A DNA stretch of 64,000 nt from Alteromonas sp. KUL106 (GCF_009811415.1 NZ_BLIG01000032.1:62001-126000); one strand, 5' to 3'. Shown: positions 18,672 to 28,367, numbered from the stretch's first letter. Notes: a model not told the origin generated them from the sequence alone. Numbers and translations are program-made.

Positions 18672-18707
18672 TTCCATCGGCATAAATGACCAACAGCGAG
18701 AAGCAAA

Positions 18708-19586
18708 ATGGACAGGCGGAAACTTCCTCTTTCGGCGTTAAGGGCGTTTGAAGCAGCAGCGCAAACCTTGCATTTGGGTAAGGCCGGTGAACAACTGGGC
18801 GTTACCCACGGTGCTATAAGTCATCAGATAAGAGCACTGGAAGAGCAGCTCGGCGTGGTCCTGTTTTCACGGGCCAATAATAGAATGGCGCTAACGGCTG
18901 CGGGTATCAGTCTGTATGACTCAGTACGCGACGGCTTTGACTTAATCGCCGATGGCGCGCGCCATTTAAGTCGCGATAAGATGAGTGGGACCTTGCATAT
19001 AGCCTGTACTCAGACAATGGCGACATGCTGGGCAACCAAACACATTTGTGAGTTCAGCGAGCACTATCCCAACATAACCATTCAAGTGTCGGTCATCGAC
19101 GCAATGCAAACTCAGATCCCAAAGGACATCGATATTGCGTTGTGCTATGGCAAACCTCAAGAAGATGAACGGCAGGTGAGCATGCTGGTCTCACCCCCGC
19201 TTTTTCCTGTGTGCAGCCCCACATTGCTCAATAAAATCGGTCACAATATCAGCGTTCAACGATTAGTCGAACACACTTTGATCCACGAAGGGCATGGTCA
19301 ATGGCCTCGTTGGTTAGAGCAGTATAATGCGCGTCGAACCCCCGCTAATAATATCTATTTCTCTAATACTAGTCAGGCTATCGCCGCCGCTTCCCAGGGC
19401 TATGGAATCGCGTTGGCAAACAGCTTTGAAACCCTTGAGTTCATTAAAAACGGACAATTAGTTCAGTGTATGAACAAGCCGCTCGATGAGCCTCATAACT
19501 ATTACATTTTGCGCCAACCTGATGCTTATCTTCCACTTAAAGTGAGGTTGTTTGAAGAGTGGATCATGCGTGCGCTGCACAGCTGA
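18708..19586 (+). CDS. LysR-family regulator, GcvA-like
   Basis: The 292-residue protein opens MDRRKLPLSALRAFEAAAQTL and continues with an HTH (KAGEQLGVTHGAISHQIRALEEQLG), the typical N-terminus of the GcvA/AmpR branch of LysR proteins. The effector domain starts near residue 90 and includes DIDIALCYGKP. It sits between gabT and the TonB receptor on the same strand and probably controls one of them. The inverted repeat just upstream is a candidate autoregulatory site. Confidence 0.88.
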   Translation: MDRRKLPLSALRAFEAAAQTLHLGKAGEQLGVTHGAISHQIRALEEQLGVVLFSRANNRMALTAAGISLYDSVRDGFDLIADGARHLSRDKMSGTLHIACTQTMATCWATKHICEFSEHYPNITIQVSVIDAMQTQIPKDIDIALCYGKPQEDERQVSMLVSPPLFPVCSPTLLNKIGHNISVQRLVEHTLIHEGHGQWPRWLEQYNARRTPANNIYFSNTSQAIAAASQGYGIALANSFETLEFIKNGQLVQCMNKPLDEPHNYYILRQPDAYLPLKVRLFEEWIMRALHS

Positions 19587-19840
19587 TCAGACCAATTTAC
19601 CAATTGGAAATTTAAATAAGACGTGCACCTCCTGCTTTGTCTAAGTCTGTGAGTTTAATTCACAGGGGTGGATAATTTTTATCCATTGTTTACTGCGAGT
19701 GGTAACGCTAGTTTGGATAGCGGGTAAACTATATCCGGAAAACAAAAACGAGCCACTTGATGCCCGTTACCGGATGCAAAAAATAATAATCGCCAGTTGC
19801 CCGAAAAATAAAAAAAGTGAATTGTTGGAGGAACCACATA

Positions 19841-22144
19841 ATGAAAATGGGAAAACATGTTTTCTGGCGCACTGCGATTGCCTGTGGCGTAGCAATGGCA
19901 ACAAGTAATAGCGCAATAGCACAGCAAGAATCAGAAGAAGAACCGTCTCGCGGGTTAGAAGTTATTCAAGTCACATCGCAAAAGCGTGTACAAAGCGTAC
20001 AGGACGTGAGTGTGGCTGTTACCGCCTTTGATCAAAAATCAATGGAAAAGCTGGGTATCCAAGAGCCAATTGATATTGCAGTTCATACCCCAAACTTAAA
20101 TGTTAAAAATGTACTGAATAAATCAGCGCCCATCTTTACTATCCGCGGCATAGGTAACGCCGCGTTTACTTCAAATAGTGTTGCGCCGGTAGGTGTTTAT
20201 GTTGACGAGTTGTTCCTGCCAACCAACACCATGATGAGCTTTTCTGTCTTTGACACTGAACGTGTAGAAGTACTTAAAGGGCCCCAAGGTACGCTTTTTG
20301 GGCGTAACACGACGGCAGGGGCAGTCAGTTTTACCACAGTAAGACCCGATCACGACGGTCGCGGTTATGCCAGAATTGGCGTGGGTAATTACGAATCGGC
20401 CGATGCTGAAATTGCTAAATCGTTTTCTTTAACCGGAGACGTTGCAGCGCGGGTTTCAGCGAAGTGGCTCTATCAAGGTGAAGGAACATTCACCAATCGT
20501 CTGGATGACTCAAACCGAGATCTAGGAAGAGTAAATGCATTCGCAGTACGTACGGGTTTCTTATTTGATTTAGACAATGGAGAGCTATACGTCAATCTGC
20601 ATGGCGGCCGCGACCGCAGCGAAAACGAGCCATGGGTAGGGATTGGGCGCAGCGCTCTCGATAACCCAACAGGCCCAGCACCAGAGTTGCCAGGCGTTAA
20701 TGGGCAGCAGTATCGCAACAATTGTTTGAGTCGTGCAGACAATGACATCCACGCGTTCATTAACAACAGCAACTGTGTTAACCGTGTAGGTTACTACGAC
20801 CCTTATACCGATGTGCGTGAAGGGGAATTCAGTCAAGAGCCGGTGATTGAAAGCGACAGTTTCGGCGCGCTAGCTCATGCTACCCTTGACTTCGATGCAT
20901 TCTCATTTGTTTCAATTACTGCATTTGAAACCCTTGATAAAACCACCGAAGAAGATTTTGACGGTAGCCCATTTCGCATAGGTGATACGTCATACAGCAA
21001 CGATATTGATGTGTTCAGTCAAGAGCTTCGTCTGACATCTGCCCGTCCACTGGCTGGAAAAACGGACTGGATCACTGGTTTGATGTACTACCAAGATACC
21101 CAAGAAGTGTTCGACCTCTATGGTTACACTGACCGCGTAAATCACGATGTGCAGGTCGATTTTACCCAAGACACCACCAGTATTGCGGCTTACTTGCACA
21201 CTGAAACTCAGCTCTCCGACAAGTGGAAGCTGATTGCAGGTGCGCGTATCACAAGAGATGAAATTTCGTTTGATGGTGGCACCACAGTCGTCAATTTAGA
21301 TGATGATTTCACTGGCGACGTGACATTCTTTTCTGTAGACACGCCAATCCTTGTTGACGACGAAGAAATTAGTTCAACCGAGTTAACCTATAAGGTGGGT
21401 CTGGACTACGTGTTAAGCGATGATGTGTTGTTGTATGGTAACTTTAGTCACGGCTACAAAGCAGGCGTATGGAACGGCTTCTGGGCGGCAACGCAAGGCG
21501 ATCACAGCTCTGCCGAGCCTGAATTTATTGATGCGGTTGAGTTGGGCGTTAAGTCCACGCTTATGGACAATACCCTTCGATTAAATGCGGCAGTGTTTAA
21601 CTACGACTATGACGATATGCAGTTATTCGCTGATTTACCTGACGGTCGCTACACCATTTTCAATGCTGGCTCAGCCAGTGTAAAAGGTGCTGAAATTGAA
21701 GCGAACTGGCTGCCTACGGATAATTTAGAGATTATCGCTGGCGCGGGTTATACCGATGCAAGTGTTGATGCGGAAGTTGGACTGTTGTCTTACTCCGACG
21801 CTACACCAGCGAACACGCCAGAGTTTACTTACAACGTCGTTGCCCGCTATTTTCATGACTTAAGCGGCGGGCTATATGGCTATGCGCAAGTTGACTACAC
21901 CTATCAAGATGATGTTTTCTTTTCACTTGATAACTTAAAAGCAGTGAGTCAGGAAGCTTACGGGCTTACCGGTTTTAGGATTGGTGTGGAGTCAGATGAA
22001 GGGTGGGAAGCCAGCTTTTGGGTGAAAAACCTGACCGACGAAGAATACTTCACTGAAATTCTGACCTCTGGAAGTGCCGGTGTGTTGTCTGGGCAAGTAG
22101 GTAGCCCTCGCATGTTCGGATTCACATTTAAAACAGAGATTTAA
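19841..22144 (+). CDS. TonB-dependent outer-membrane receptor
   Basis: The ATG at 19841 has GGAGG nine bases upstream and gives 767 residues with a signal peptide ending NSAIAQQ. A TonB-box-like segment (GLEVIQVTSQKR) leads into the plug domain (VAVTAF, PIFTIRGIGNAAF, GVYVDELFL, ERVEVLKGPQGTLFGRNTTAGAVSF), followed by a beta-barrel with many aromatic/Asp strands and a C-terminal FGFTFKTEI strand. It imports a large or scarce ligand across the outer membrane with TonB-ExbBD energy. Placement between the GABA genes and an amino-acid permease suggests a nitrogenous ligand; the identity is unknown. Confidence 0.93.
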   Translation: MKMGKHVFWRTAIACGVAMATSNSAIAQQESEEEPSRGLEVIQVTSQKRVQSVQDVSVAVTAFDQKSMEKLGIQEPIDIAVHTPNLNVKNVLNKSAPIFTIRGIGNAAFTSNSVAPVGVYVDELFLPTNTMMSFSVFDTERVEVLKGPQGTLFGRNTTAGAVSFTTVRPDHDGRGYARIGVGNYESADAEIAKSFSLTGDVAARVSAKWLYQGEGTFTNRLDDSNRDLGRVNAFAVRTGFLFDLDNGELYVNLHGGRDRSENEPWVGIGRSALDNPTGPAPELPGVNGQQYRNNCLSRADNDIHAFINNSNCVNRVGYYDPYTDVREGEFSQEPVIESDSFGALAHATLDFDAFSFVSITAFETLDKTTEEDFDGSPFRIGDTSYSNDIDVFSQELRLTSARPLAGKTDWITGLMYYQDTQEVFDLYGYTDRVNHDVQVDFTQDTTSIAAYLHTETQLSDKWKLIAGARITRDEISFDGGTTVVNLDDDFTGDVTFFSVDTPILVDDEEISSTELTYKVGLDYVLSDDVLLYGNFSHGYKAGVWNGFWAATQGDHSSAEPEFIDAVELGVKSTLMDNTLRLNAAVFNYDYDDMQLFADLPDGRYTIFNAGSASVKGAEIEANWLPTDNLEIIAGAGYTDASVDAEVGLLSYSDATPANTPEFTYNVVARYFHDLSGGLYGYAQVDYTYQDDVFFSLDNLKAVSQEAYGLTGFRIGVESDEGWEASFWVKNLTDEEYFTEILTSGSAGVLSGQVGSPRMFGFTFKTEI

Positions 22145-22170
22145 TTTTCAATTTTACCGACGGTATTTCA

Positions 22171-22212
22171 CAGGGCAAACCATCTTGTAGGTAACATGTT
22201 TGGTTTGCCCTG
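22171..22212. repeat. 12-bp perfect hairpin between receptor and permease genes
   Basis: CAGGGCAAACCA (22171-22182) and TGGTTTGCCCTG (22201-22212) form a perfect stem with an 18-base loop. There is no T-run, so it more likely stabilises or processes the mRNA or adjusts downstream expression than terminates. It covers an upstream in-frame ATG of the permease, arguing against that start. Confidence 0.65.
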
Positions 22213-22252
22213 TCCGCGAGGTAAAAGGATAAAAGCAGGGGGGTCGATTGCA

Positions 22253-23677
22253 ATGACAACAAAAAACACTGCGCTTGATAAAGAGCTCGGATTAAAAGAT
22301 ACATTGGCACTGGCATTTGGCTGCATGATTGGCTGGGGCTGGGTAGTGCTGGTTGGTGAATGGATCAGTGTGGCTGGCAGCATGGGCGCTATCGGCGGCT
22401 TCTTGGCCGCAGGTGCAATACTGGTCGTCATTGGGCTTTTGTACGCAGAGCTTGCTGCTGCCATGCCTATGGCTGGCGGGGCTCAAAATTACTGTATGCG
22501 CGCCTTTGGCCGTTGGCCTGCATTTATTTGCAGTTGGGCTTTGGTACTGGGCTATGTGTCAATTACGGTATTTGAAGCGGTGGCGTTGCCACAGGTAGCG
22601 GAATATTTTGTAGGACCATTAGACCAAGGCCACTTGTGGACCATCGCCAATAACGATGTATATTTGACCTACGGCCTAATGGGTGCCGCTGGTGCCATCG
22701 TGATTGGTCTGCTAAATGTTCGTGGTGTGAAAACCGCTGCGTTATTTCAGACTCTCGTTACGCTGGTTATTTTAGCCGCCGGCGTTATGTTGTTTACTGG
22801 TGCCACCTTTGAGGGTAACGCCGAGAATTTGTCTCCTTATTTTGTCAACGGTGTGACCGGCTCTATTGTCGCGGTTATGGTTATGGCGCCATTTCTGATG
22901 GGAGGCTTCGATGTTATCCCACAAGCTGCTTCAGAGATTAATTTGCCGGCAGCCAAACTGGGTAAACTTATTGTCGTCGCTGTGGTAGCGGGCGCCGCCT
23001 GGTACTGCGCGGTTATACTTTCCGTTTCAATGATATTTGACGGTAAGGGTTTGGCAGCGGCCAATCTCCCGGCTGTAGATGCAGCGGGCAAAGCGTGGGG
23101 GCAAATTGGCTGGCAAGTGCTGATCATCGGCGGGTTGGCAGGCATTCTCACCAGCTGGAACGGTTTTTTAGTTGGCGGAAGTCGCGCTGTCTATGCATTA
23201 GCAAGGGAAGGCATGTTGCCAGCATTCTTCGCACAGTTACACCCAAAATATCGCACGCCAACTAACGCCATCTGGACAATTACTGCCCTTGGCTGCATCG
23301 GTCCTTTCTTTGGTAAGCAGCTTCTTATCTGGGTGTCTAATGCGGGTAGCCTCGGTTTTGTATTAGCGTATTTGTTTGTCGCGCTATCATTTATCAAACT
23401 TCGTAAGAGCGAGCCGAACATGCCACGCCCTTACAAAGTACCTTACGGTATGTTTTTTGGTGTTGTTGGTCTGCTCGGTGCGTTAGGTATGACATGCTTA
23501 TACTTGCCCGGCAGCAATGGTGCTTTGCTGTGGCCAAACGAGTGGCTAATTGCCGGATTGTGGTTTGCTTTTGGCTTTGCGGCATTTATCTATGCCAGTA
23601 AAAAAAGTGCCCTACAGCGAGCAATCAGTCAGAAAACATCTACGGGCGCGCGCCAGAGCAAACGCGTCAGCGCCTAA
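22253..23677 (+). CDS. APC-family amino acid/amine permease
   Basis: The protein (474 residues from the ATG at 22253, behind AGGGGGG) has about twelve hydrophobic helices and the APC signature near the N-terminus, LALAFGCMIGWGWVVLVGEW, then GGAQNYCMRAFGRWPAF. It is an inner-membrane transporter for an amino acid or amine. It lies 108 bp after the TonB-dependent receptor and downstream of gabD-gabT, so it probably completes an uptake-and-catabolism route. GABA, another amino acid or a polyamine are plausible substrates. Confidence 0.88.
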   Translation: MTTKNTALDKELGLKDTLALAFGCMIGWGWVVLVGEWISVAGSMGAIGGFLAAGAILVVIGLLYAELAAAMPMAGGAQNYCMRAFGRWPAFICSWALVLGYVSITVFEAVALPQVAEYFVGPLDQGHLWTIANNDVYLTYGLMGAAGAIVIGLLNVRGVKTAALFQTLVTLVILAAGVMLFTGATFEGNAENLSPYFVNGVTGSIVAVMVMAPFLMGGFDVIPQAASEINLPAAKLGKLIVVAVVAGAAWYCAVILSVSMIFDGKGLAAANLPAVDAAGKAWGQIGWQVLIIGGLAGILTSWNGFLVGGSRAVYALAREGMLPAFFAQLHPKYRTPTNAIWTITALGCIGPFFGKQLLIWVSNAGSLGFVLAYLFVALSFIKLRKSEPNMPRPYKVPYGMFFGVVGLLGALGMTCLYLPGSNGALLWPNEWLIAGLWFAFGFAAFIYASKKSALQRAISQKTSTGARQSKRVSA

Positions 23678-23697
23678 ATTTTTGTCCCCTGGTAAGC

Positions 23698-23726
23698 AAA
23701 AAGCCTGGCTCTGTCCAGGCTTTTTT
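23698..23726 (+). terminator. Rho-independent terminator after the permease gene
   Basis: AAAAAGCCTGG, a 6-base loop (CTCTGT) and CCAGGCTTTTTT form a G/C-rich stem followed by a T-run, 20 bp after the stop codon. Confidence 0.9.
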
Positions 23727-23796
23727 ATCTATGCAGACGGGTATAACGTTCCCGCTTTACAGCTCAATGCCCTACACGTTACAGCGTTGTAGAACG

Positions 23797-24130
23797 CTAT
23801 GCCTTAATCTCATAGCTTCGTGTATTAACCACTTTTCCAGCCTTGGTTAAAATCGCATCCACATAATGCCAAGTCGCTGTAGCGCTATCTTGGCTGACGG
23901 CCAATGTCATAAAGCCGCGCTGGTGAAGATTACAGTACTGCAAGTCTTCAATAAGTAACGGAAGATCATCGGCAAGCGTTTCTGCCACTTGCCACACCAT
24001 GGGTAAAGGTTGCGTTAGTTTGTGGTTGGCTTTTTGCTGTAGTGCTAACCGTACAGCCTTCTAGCCCTGTAGACACTGCCACGGTCGCACCTGCGAATGA
24101 CGACAGCTTTATAAACGATCTTCTATCCAT
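23797..24130 (-). pseudogene. Remnant of a PhoD-type (Tat-exported) alkaline phosphatase
   Basis: Two short reading frames on the minus strand look like the two ends of one gene. The first (from the ATG at 24130) has a twin-arginine signal, MDRRSFIKLSSFAGATV, and reaches ATFTHGVASG, the usual start of mature PhoD-like phosphatases, where DP normally follows; instead it runs into RNACR and a stop. The second (frame-shifted, ending at 23797) holds a C-terminal piece, DLQYCNLHQRGFMTLAV then ATATWHYVDAI. The central catalytic part is missing. This is best read as an internal deletion with a frame change at about 23975-24000. Confidence 0.65.
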
Positions 24131-24434
24131 ATGCCTGCTCTTTATAGGTTTTGTAGGGAAGTAGAGTATGTAGTGTTTTGTTAAACGCCCGTTCAACAAA
24201 AACGAAAGTCCATTTTTATACTAAGTGTTTGTGACATAGAGATGTCAGGCTGCGCTGAATCTAGAACCGGACTTTGGATCGAAGTTGATGCATCTGTAAC
24301 TGGGTAAAATGTGTACATCTTTTTGAGAAAAAATTACCTCTGTGGTAATCTTTATTGGATGTTCTATTGGCAATAATAAGTTTTGTCCACGATAAGCTCC
24401 TTTGTTTCTGCCTTGATTACAGAGAATACAACCC
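24131..24434. other. Intergenic region upstream of the HigA-like gene
   Basis: No toxin gene is seen here, although higB usually precedes higA. ATTACC (24333-24338) and GGTAAT (24344-24349), separated by TCTGT, form a small palindrome about 85 bp before the HigA-like start that could be its operator. An open frame on the opposite strand has no protein-like features. Confidence 0.35.
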
Positions 24435-24794
24435 ATGAAACACAGTATGCATATAGGTATTGAATACAATGGTGGCCGAGGCAAAGCACTTATCGATACT
24501 GGAGAGCGAGTATCAAGGCCTGAACATCTTAAAAGGCCTCATCCTGGTGAAGTTTTTAAACGCAGGTGCATGTCAAAGTCATCGCTGAAGCAAAATGAGA
24601 TCGCGCAGTGCTTAAATATCTCAACGAAACATTTATCGCGGTTTATTAACGGGCATTCGAATTTAACCATTGAGCTTGCTCGTAAGTTTGAAGCTGTGAG
24701 CGGTATTAGTGCCCAAACATGGATGCATTATCAGGTTGCATACGACCTATATAGAACCGCAAACAACAAGCCCAATTTAAAGTCAATCTACTAG
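24435..24794 (+). CDS. Orphan HigA-like antitoxin / XRE DNA-binding protein
   Basis: The 119-residue protein has the addiction-module HigA pattern: RPHPGEVFKRRCM, then a helix-turn-helix (LKQNEIAQCLNISTKHLSRFINGHSNLT), ELARKFEAVSGISAQTWMHYQVAYDL. The first 35 residues are an extra segment compared with most HigA proteins. No HigB-like toxin is found on either side, so it is either a solitary regulator or a leftover of a lost module. The ribosome-binding site is weak. Confidence 0.75.
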   Translation: MKHSMHIGIEYNGGRGKALIDTGERVSRPEHLKRPHPGEVFKRRCMSKSSLKQNEIAQCLNISTKHLSRFINGHSNLTIELARKFEAVSGISAQTWMHYQVAYDLYRTANNKPNLKSIY

Positions 24795-25118
24795 CAAGTA
24801 TTTCGGTTTACAAAATTGTTGCTGCAACTTTCATATGTGCTGACTTAGCAACATGCTTTCTATTCTTCACCACTGAAAATCCGCTATTCAAAGTTGTAGG
24901 CCCCCGCTCACAGCAAAATAGTTTGCTAAACGTTGTAAGCCTAATAACGCACAATCTTTTACTGCAAATACTGTTATACTGTGCAGCAATTAACCACATG
25001 AACCAAAAACGGTTTGTGTGTCTAAGAAATCATATTTAATGTTTTCCATAGCGCTTTGAAAAATTAGGCCACGAACGAAAACATTCTGAGCAAAATACGA
25101 AAGGTAAATTAAAAATAC
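24795..25118. other. Intergenic region upstream of rnr
   Basis: This 324-bp AT-rich stretch should contain the rnr promoter. TATACT occurs at 24975-24980 but no matching -35 element at proper spacing was found. No ORF or RNA gene was recognised. Confidence 0.3.
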
Positions 25119-27530
25119 ATGAGTGATGATCCGCATTATCAGCGCGAGAAAGAGAAGTACGACAACCCGGTAGCAAGCCGGGAATATTTAATGAGTTTAC
25201 TAAAAGAACACGACAAGCCATTGTCGTTTCTTGATATCTGTAATTTGGTGAACGCCTTCGATGAAGAAGCGAGAATTGGTATTCAGCGCCGACTGCGTGC
25301 TATGGAGCGCGAAGGGCAGGTGCAGTTCACCAAACAGAAGAAATACATACTTCAAAACCGTGATGAAATCATTAAAGGTCGAATAATAGGTCACAGAGAT
25401 GGTTTCGGTTTTTTGCGTCCTGAAGATAAAAGCGGTGATTTATTCATAAGTGCTGGGCAAATGAATTTGTTTCTACACGATGATGTTGTAGAAGCGCGCA
25501 TCAGCGGTACTGACCGCCGGGGTAGAAAAGAAGCCTTTATCACACAGGTGATTGAGCCTTGTAGTGAACCCATCGTAGGTCGATACTTTGTTGAGCAGGG
25601 TTTTGGCATGGTAGTGCCAGATGACAGCCGTTTACAGCATGAAATCGTTATTCCGCCAGAGAGTACGCATGGTGCGCGCATGGGGCAGGTGGTAGTGGTA
25701 GAACTTACCCAGCGTCCTCGCCGTAAAATGAATCCGGTGGGTAAAATTGTTGAAGTACTCGGTGAGCACATGGCGCCTGGTATGGAAATCGAAATGGCCC
25801 TTCGCACGTTTGATATTCCTCACCAGTGGCCAAACGGCGTGACTAAGCAAGTAGAAAAACTTACCGACCAAGTGCCCGATGACGCCAAAGAGGGCCGCAT
25901 CGATTTGCGTCAGCTTCCGCTAGTTACCATTGACGGTGAAGACGCCCGTGACTTCGATGATGCGGTGTATTGCGAACCGTTAGATGATGGCGGTTGGCAG
26001 CTCTGGGTTGCCATTGCTGACGTAAGCCACTACGTACGTACCGGCACCGCCCTCGATGATGAGGCGCAGCAGCGTGGTAACTCGGTGTACTTCCCTGACC
26101 AAGTTATCCCTATGCTTCCAGAGGTGTTGTCGAACGGCCTGTGTTCACTAAACCCAGAGGTTGACCGTCTTTGTATGGTATGTGAAATGACCATTAGCGC
26201 ACAGGGCAAACTGGACGCGTTTCAGTTTTACGAAGCGGTAATGAATTCACATGCACGCCTGACTTACAACAAAGTGTGGGGAATTCTTCAGGGCGATAAA
26301 GAGCTGCACCAGCGCTATGAGCCTCACGTTCCACATCTTAAAAACTTACACGACTTATATCGCGCGCTTAAAAAAGCACGTGCTAAACGCGGTGCGATAG
26401 AATTTGAGACGCAAGAAGTGAAATTCGTCTTTAACGCACAGCGCAAAATTGAAAATATTGTGCCGCTAGTGCGCAACGACGCCCACAAGCTGATTGAAGA
26501 ATGCATGATCATGGCAAACGTAAGTGCGGCGTTAACCCTTGAAAAGCACGAGGCGCCCGCGCTATATCGCGTGCACGACAAGCCAGATGCCGACAGACTT
26601 ACTGCATTTACCAGCTACTTAAGTGAAATTGGCATTCCTCACCGTATTGTTGAAGATGCAGAGCCTGCCGCGTTTACCGATGTGGTGCTTAAAACACGTG
26701 GTCGGGTAGACGAAGAGCTTATTCAAACCATGTTGCTGCGCTCAATGAAGCAGGCCGTATACGATGGCGAAAACGTAGGCCACTTTGGTCTTGCCTTAGA
26801 GGCCTATGCGCATTTCACGTCACCGATTCGACGTTACCCTGATCTCGTAGTGCATAGAGCACTTAAAGGCATCATTGCAAAACAGAAGGGTAAAAAAGCG
26901 GTAAGTGGTGCAAAAAATTATACGGTAGAAGAAATTGAGCAACTTGGCGAACAGTGTTCAATGACTGAGCGCCGCGCCGATGATGCAACCCGCGATGTGG
27001 CAGACTGGCTCAAGTGTGAATTTATGCTCGATCACGTTGGCGACACCTTTGAAGGCGTGGTGAGCTCGGTAACCAACTTTGGCTTGTTTGTTCGCTTAAC
27101 CGAATACCATATCGACGGCTTGGTGCATATCACATCTTTAGACGATGACTATTATCGCTATGATGAGGTTAAACAAGCACTCGTTGGAGAGTCAGGCCAC
27201 CGCCAGTTCAGACTCGGTGATACCCTAGAAGTAACCGTAGCAGCGGTCAATCTTGATGAAAGAAAGATTGATTTATTGCTTGATAAGTCTATGCTGCGCT
27301 CCGCTAAAGGCAAGAAGGTGAAAGTGAAGTCAGCCAAAAAGGCTTCAGATAAACCTACTCGCTTTGATAACACGGCTCGCTCTGACAAAGGCTCGCGCTC
27401 TGATAAGAAAGGGGGCAAAGGCGGTTCAGGCTCGTCTAGACGTAGCGGTGCAAAACCGTCAAGTCGCGGCGGTGCAAAAAGCGGTAGCGGCGGCAAAACA
27501 TTGTCATTGAATAAAAGAGGTAAGCGTTAA
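25119..27530 (+). CDS. rnr: Ribonuclease R
   Basis: RNase R is a processive 3'-5' exoribonuclease that degrades structured RNA and helps in rRNA quality control. The 803-residue protein (E. coli: 813) has an N-terminal winged helix (about 25-85), cold-shock/OB domains (IGHRDGFGFLRPEDKSGDLFIS), the RNB catalytic domain with DGEDARDFDDAVYCE (272-285), an S1 domain near 640-725 (GDTFEGVVSSVTNFGLFVRL) and a basic Lys/Ser/Gly-rich tail. rlmB begins immediately after the stop codon, as in E. coli, so the two are co-transcribed. Confidence 0.97.
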   Translation: MSDDPHYQREKEKYDNPVASREYLMSLLKEHDKPLSFLDICNLVNAFDEEARIGIQRRLRAMEREGQVQFTKQKKYILQNRDEIIKGRIIGHRDGFGFLRPEDKSGDLFISAGQMNLFLHDDVVEARISGTDRRGRKEAFITQVIEPCSEPIVGRYFVEQGFGMVVPDDSRLQHEIVIPPESTHGARMGQVVVVELTQRPRRKMNPVGKIVEVLGEHMAPGMEIEMALRTFDIPHQWPNGVTKQVEKLTDQVPDDAKEGRIDLRQLPLVTIDGEDARDFDDAVYCEPLDDGGWQLWVAIADVSHYVRTGTALDDEAQQRGNSVYFPDQVIPMLPEVLSNGLCSLNPEVDRLCMVCEMTISAQGKLDAFQFYEAVMNSHARLTYNKVWGILQGDKELHQRYEPHVPHLKNLHDLYRALKKARAKRGAIEFETQEVKFVFNAQRKIENIVPLVRNDAHKLIEECMIMANVSAALTLEKHEAPALYRVHDKPDADRLTAFTSYLSEIGIPHRIVEDAEPAAFTDVVLKTRGRVDEELIQTMLLRSMKQAVYDGENVGHFGLALEAYAHFTSPIRRYPDLVVHRALKGIIAKQKGKKAVSGAKNYTVEEIEQLGEQCSMTERRADDATRDVADWLKCEFMLDHVGDTFEGVVSSVTNFGLFVRLTEYHIDGLVHITSLDDDYYRYDEVKQALVGESGHRQFRLGDTLEVTVAAVNLDERKIDLLLDKSMLRSAKGKKVKVKSAKKASDKPTRFDNTARSDKGSRSDKKGGKGGSGSSRRSGAKPSSRGGAKSGSGGKTLSLNKRGKR

Positions 27531-28271
27531 ATGGCGCAGCAAGAATGGTTATACGGGTTACATGCAATGCAGTCGGTGCTTGAAAAAGAGCCAGAGCGTG
27601 TAATGGAAGTGTGGGTTTTAAAAGGGCGTAACGATGAACGCTTAACCAACATTGTTAACCAAGCACGGCGTTTTGGCATTTCAGTACAGTTTAGTCAGCG
27701 TAAAGCGCTAGACGACAAAGTGAAAGGCGAGCAGCACCAAGGTGTAGTGGCAAAGGCTAAGCCAGCTCGTGTGCTTGACGAAGCCGATCTGGATAAAATC
27801 CTCGAAAACGAGGCGCAGCCGCTCATTCTCGTATTAGACGGTATTACAGATCCGCACAATCTCGGCGCATGTTTGCGTACGGCCGATGGAGCAGGCGTTC
27901 ACGCGGTTGTGGTTCCTAAAGATAATTCTGCGAGCCTAAACGGTACAGTGAGAAAAGTTGCCTGTGGTGCAGCGGAGGTTGTGCCGCTTATTCAAATTAC
28001 AAACCTGTCTAGAACATTAAAGCATCTTCAAGATAAAGGATTATGGGTTATTGGTACGGCAGGTGAGACCGACAAAACCCTCTATGATGTTGATTTAAAA
28101 GGCCCTGTCGCGCTGGTGATGGGCGCTGAAGGTAAAGGAATGCGTCGCTTGACGAAGGAAACGTGTGATGAACTGGTAAAATTGCCCATGGCCGGCAGCG
28201 TAACTAGTCTAAACGTATCGGTGGCCACTGGCGTTTGTTTGTACGAGATAGTAAGGCAACGTAGCGTATAG
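27531..28271 (+). CDS. rlmB: 23S rRNA (Gm2251) 2'-O-ribose methyltransferase
   Basis: This SpoU/TrmH-class methyltransferase modifies G2251 of 23S rRNA. The 246-residue protein has an N-terminal substrate-binding domain ([14 protein letters not shown]) and the three knot motifs: [34 protein letters not shown] and [22 protein letters not shown]. It starts directly after the rnr stop codon. Confidence 0.96.
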   Translation: MAQQEWLYGLHAMQSVLEKEPERVMEVWVLKGRNDERLTNIVNQARRFGISVQFSQRKALDDKVKGEQHQGVVAKAKPARVLDEADLDKILENEAQPLILVLDGITDPHNLGACLRTADGAGVHAVVVPKDNSASLNGTVRKVACGAAEVVPLIQITNLSRTLKHLQDKGLWVIGTAGETDKTLYDVDLKGPVALVMGAEGKGMRRLTKETCDELVKLPMAGSVTSLNVSVATGVCLYEIVRQRSV

Positions 28272-28332
28272 TGCTACCCGAACGTTGTTGTGCCCCCCTG
28301 TTGGTGCAAGAACACACAATATAAGTAAATTC

Positions 28333-28367
28333 AAAGGCGTTCAGAACGATTTCTGAGCGCCTTTTTT
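28333..28367 (+). terminator. Terminator of the rnr-rlmB operon
   Basis: AAAGGCG-T-TCAGAA, loop CGAT, then TTCTGA-G-CGCCTTTTTT: a strong stem with one internal mismatch and a T-run, 62 bp after rlmB. Confidence 0.9.

Noticed and set aside
22196..22252. Earlier ATG for the permease gene
   Set aside because: It lies in a hairpin, has no ribosome-binding site, and would add a polar basic segment unlike APC permeases.
24245..24484. Open frame of 79 codons on the minus strand, partly antisense to the HigA-like gene
   Set aside because: Cys/Pro/Ile-rich translation with no family-like pattern, no good ribosome-binding site, and overlap with a better supported gene.
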